A stretch of DNA of 64,000 nucleotides from CAZGNZ01 sp964527215 (GTDB taxonomy: Bacteria; Fidelibacterota; Marinisomatia; SCGC-AAA003-L08; JACNLC01). Location: NCBI GenBank assembly GCA_964527215.1, contig CAZGNZ010000008.1, forward strand, positions 44,625-108,624, read 5' to 3'. Below are positions 61,298-64,000 of this stretch, piece after piece; position 1 is the stretch's first letter, and each line of letters begins with the position of its first letter. A program made the translations under genes and the position numbers. The notes beneath the pieces were generated by a model. That model searched no databases and was not told where the DNA came from. It saw nothing but the letters and a program-made list of their open reading frames with translations.

Positions 61298-63808
61298 TTA
61301 TTGGGCCAGAATTGCCTGCACGATTGCCGTGATATCCAAAACATTAATACTGCCGTCATTGTTGAAATCCGATGCTGCAAACTGTTCGTCCGTCGGATCC
61401 AGAGTTCCCATTATAAAATTGATAATCAATATGATATCCTGTATATTGATGGTTAGATCACCATTTATATCTCCCGGCAGAAACTGCATATCCAGCCGGT
61501 ATGATGAGCAGCCGTACGTTCCAACAACCAGTTCCCGTGTATCGGGTATAAATTTCAGTCCTGTTACGGCCACATTGGGCAGGTCTTCCGAGACAGGCCC
61601 CCAGCTCTCCCCCCCATTATGGGTCTGGTACAAACCTGCATCGGTTCCGACAAACAGCCGGTCCGGTATTTGAGGATCCTGGGCAAATGCATTTACGGGC
61701 AGCTCCGGGAGATTTCCGCTGATACTCACCCAGGTCTGCCCCAGATCTGCTGACCGGAAAACGTGGGGCATTGGTTCATCCCACCGGAACCCGGAAAATG
61801 TGCAGTACAAGGTATTGACATCGACCAGATCTGCTGCAACCCGCGTTACCCACCGCAGCGGCAAATCATCGTCAATGAAATCCCAGTCCGATCCGCCATT
61901 CTGTGACAGACTGATTCGTCCGTCATCCGATCCGGTTATGATGATATCCGGATTCAGGGTACTTACAGCAATGGTAGTAAGGGTATGATACCCGGATCCG
62001 TCATCCCCCAGGGTCAAGTCTGCACTGACAGGTATCCAACTGCTGCCGAAGTTCATGGATTTCCATATCCGGTATGTCCCAAAATAGAGGGTATTGGACG
62101 ACGATGGATCCATTGCCAGCGGTGATGACCAGTTTGTGCGGTCCTGATTCATTTCATCGCTAATGTTGAAAAAATCGCTGCCGCCGTTGTCAGACCGGTA
62201 CAGGTTCCCCCACTGGTATTCAGCATAAATCAGGTTTGAGTTATTGGGATCAACCAGTGTATAAAAACCGTCTCCGCCCAGGATGCGGTGCCAGTCATCG
62301 GGTTCGCCGGAAAGGGTGCGGATTGTGCCGTTGTCCTGAGTACCGCCGTAAATCCGGTGAGGCTGCTGCGGATCGGTTTCAATGGTGTAAAACTGAGTGA
62401 GAGGGATATTATTGATATGCACAAATGAATCACCATAATCTTCGCTTACATACAAACCTCCGTCATTGCCGATAAGCAGTTGTCCGGAATCTGCATCAAT
62501 GACCATGGCATGGTGATCCACATGAATTTCATCGGTATTCCAGTACCCCGCAATATGCTCCCAGCTGTTCCCGCCGTTTTCAGTTCGCACCAGGTCCACA
62601 CCCAGGGCAAACACCCGGTCTTCATCTGAAGGATCGACACGAATCTGACCGAAATACCAACCAAAGCTGGCACCGATATCTTCCAGAACGGCATCATTGG
62701 TCTGAGTCCAGAATATTCCTCCGTTGGTGGTTTTGTAGATTCCAAGAAAGGAAAAATTATCATCCTCCTCCATCTGTTTGTCGTAATAGGCATACAGGAT
62801 GTTCGGGTTTGACCGGGAGATAGTCAAACCGATTCTCCCCACATTGTCTCCGGAGGGAAGTCCGTTTACCAGTTCCTGCCACGTGTCTCCGCCGTCTGTG
62901 GATTTCCATATTCCCGAACTTTCTCCACCGCTGCGGCGATAGTTCAGACCGCGGATTCGTTCCCACATCGAGGCAAACAGGATTTCCGGCTGGGTTGGAT
63001 GCTGGACGATATCAACGGCTGCTGTGGAATCGGTGAGGAAAAGGACATTCTCCCAGGTGGTACCGCCGTCCTCAGATCTGTAGATACCGCGGTGCGGATT
63101 GGGACTGAACAGACTGCCGCAGGCGGCTGTCCAGACGCGCTGCGGATTGTCATAATCGACAACAATTCGTCCAATATATGCGGTTTCGGAAAGACCCTGA
63201 TGCGTCCAGCTCATTCCACCATCCGTGCTCTTATAGATCCCGTTACCCATAAAACTGAAACTGGAAGCATTGGCTTCACCGGTACCGGCGTACAGTATTT
63301 CCGGATTATCAGGATTTACAGCCAAATCCCCGATGCTGATCACGGGAGCATCCGTAAAAATATTCTCCCACGACTGACCATTATCCTCGGTCTTGTAGAT
63401 TCCGCCAGATGCCGCACCGACATAGAACGTTTCAGGATTGGCCGAATCCACTTCGATATCCGTAATGCGGCCGCCAATGTTGAATGGGCCGCCTTCAGAA
63501 ATGGGAATCCTGCTGGGTGTTGACCGCTGGTGCAAATGCTGAGCGGCAGCCAATGCATTCAGGTAATGCTCGCTGCGAATGGTGTTGTGAGGATACATTC
63601 GCTGGTATCCCATCCATTCATTGGGGTAAGCTCCCGGTTCTTTGACAATATCCGGTCCGTGGGGACGGGAAATGGTTCTTGGTTTATAGTTCAGCTTTTG
63701 TTTGGGGGAATGTGCATATTCACTGTTATTGCTGATCCATACAGCCAGAATAATGGCTCCTGCACCTGCCATTGCAGTCAGAAAAGGGATTATTTTTTTC
63801 CAAGGCAT
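61298..63808 (-). CDS. Secreted BNR/sortilin-type propeller protein with dockerin
   Basis: 836 residues. An N-terminal signal or anchor helix (FLTAMAGAGAIILAVWI) is followed by many BNR/Asp-box repeats (GGIYKTEDNGQSW, GIYKSTDGGMSW, GIYRSEDGGTTW, GIWKSTDGGDTW, GLYQTHNGGESW), predicting one or two large beta-propellers. The end is a dockerin-like pair (GDINGDLTINIQDIILII and SDFNNDGSINVLDITAIV). Related folds occur in xyloglucanases (GH74) and in non-enzymatic VPS10-like proteins; the catalytic aspartates of GH74 could not be assigned, so function is open. It converges with the diguanylate cyclase gene with a 16-base gap. AGGTGA supports the start. Confidence 0.85.
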   Translation of the reverse strand: MPWKKIIPFLTAMAGAGAIILAVWISNNSEYAHSPKQKLNYKPRTISRPHGPDIVKEPGAYPNEWMGYQRMYPHNTIRSEHYLNALAAAQHLHQRSTPSRIPISEGGPFNIGGRITDIEVDSANPETFYVGAASGGIYKTEDNGQSWENIFTDAPVISIGDLAVNPDNPEILYAGTGEANASSFSFMGNGIYKSTDGGMSWTHQGLSETAYIGRIVVDYDNPQRVWTAACGSLFSPNPHRGIYRSEDGGTTWENVLFLTDSTAAVDIVQHPTQPEILFASMWERIRGLNYRRSGGESSGIWKSTDGGDTWQELVNGLPSGDNVGRIGLTISRSNPNILYAYYDKQMEEDDNFSFLGIYKTTNGGIFWTQTNDAVLEDIGASFGWYFGQIRVDPSDEDRVFALGVDLVRTENGGNSWEHIAGYWNTDEIHVDHHAMVIDADSGQLLIGNDGGLYVSEDYGDSFVHINNIPLTQFYTIETDPQQPHRIYGGTQDNGTIRTLSGEPDDWHRILGGDGFYTLVDPNNSNLIYAEYQWGNLYRSDNGGSDFFNISDEMNQDRTNWSSPLAMDPSSSNTLYFGTYRIWKSMNFGSSWIPVSADLTLGDDGSGYHTLTTIAVSTLNPDIIITGSDDGRISLSQNGGSDWDFIDDDLPLRWVTRVAADLVDVNTLYCTFSGFRWDEPMPHVFRSADLGQTWVSISGNLPELPVNAFAQDPQIPDRLFVGTDAGLYQTHNGGESWGPVSEDLPNVAVTGLKFIPDTRELVVGTYGCSSYRLDMQFLPGDINGDLTINIQDIILIINFIMGTLDPTDEQFAASDFNNDGSINVLDITAIVQAILAQ

Positions 63809-64000
63809 AACTATTCACCTGTATTGTTTCATCAAATTTCGGGCTTCTGACAGTTAATTTGGAAGCAGTAAAGAGCATGGGTAATCGATGGATAGCTGGG
63901 TGATTGTGTCGTTGAGTTGCTGAGTCGGGCTTCCCGACAGGATGCTGTTGAGCAGTGAAATGGTAAAATAGTGTAATGGTAAACTGGTTGATTTGTCAGT

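Overview
The window looks like a chromosomal segment of a Gram-negative bacterium of the Fibrobacteres-Chlorobi-Bacteroidetes (FCB) superphylum, probably a candidate-phylum relative such as Marinimicrobia or Calditrichota rather than a classical Bacteroidetes. Visible reasons: a type 9 secretion (T9SS) type A sorting tail, a PorV/PorQ-family barrel, a TonB-dependent receptor without a SusD partner, and five secreted proteins carrying dockerin-like calcium-binding pairs with no cohesin in the window. The taxonomic call is inference. Almost everything between 267 and 56016 is on the minus strand.

Region 1 (1-232, plus strand) is the 3' end of a gene finishing in a phosphopantetheine carrier domain, most like a polyketide-synthase ACP.

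Region 2 (267-15240, minus) is a Wzx/Wzy-type exopolysaccharide or capsule locus. It has a GT4 and a GT2 glycosyltransferase, a Wzx-like flippase, a Wzy-like polymerase, a Wzc-like co-polymerase with tyrosine kinase, a very short Wza-like SLBB protein, a GH39/PslG-like lipoprotein glycosidase, an alpha/beta hydrolase with a cysteine at the nucleophile elbow, and five different sulfotransferases. The product is therefore probably a sulfated polysaccharide. No initiating sugar-phosphate transferase and no PAPS-synthesis gene is present here.

Region 3 (15592-56016, minus) is a large glycan-utilisation locus. Outer-membrane and secreted part: a TonB-dependent receptor, a PorV-like barrel, a 1289-residue secreted calcium-repeat protein, a PpiC-type lipoprotein, GH5-like and DUF5060-type glycosidases, a triple-module CBM protein with dockerin and T9SS tail, a CotH/lamin-tail protein and a secreted esterase. 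Inner-membrane part: a sugar ABC importer whose binding protein is fused to the MalF-type permease, a MalG-type permease and a MalK-type ATPase. Cytoplasmic part: two GH130 phosphorylases, a large clan GH-A glycosidase and an aldo/keto reductase. A LacI-type regulator sits inside, with a candidate LacI operator just upstream of the 56016 start. GH130 plus GH5 makes a beta-mannoside-containing substrate the best guess. No sulfatase is seen.

Region 4 (56365-63808) holds a radical SAM protein, a small cupin, a beta-propeller sensor fused to a diguanylate cyclase, and a secreted BNR-propeller protein with dockerin. Two intergenic stretches, 33.8 kb and 57.4-57.7 kb, share a previously unassigned dispersed repeat in opposite orientation. 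No tRNA, rRNA, CRISPR array or complete insertion sequence was recognised.
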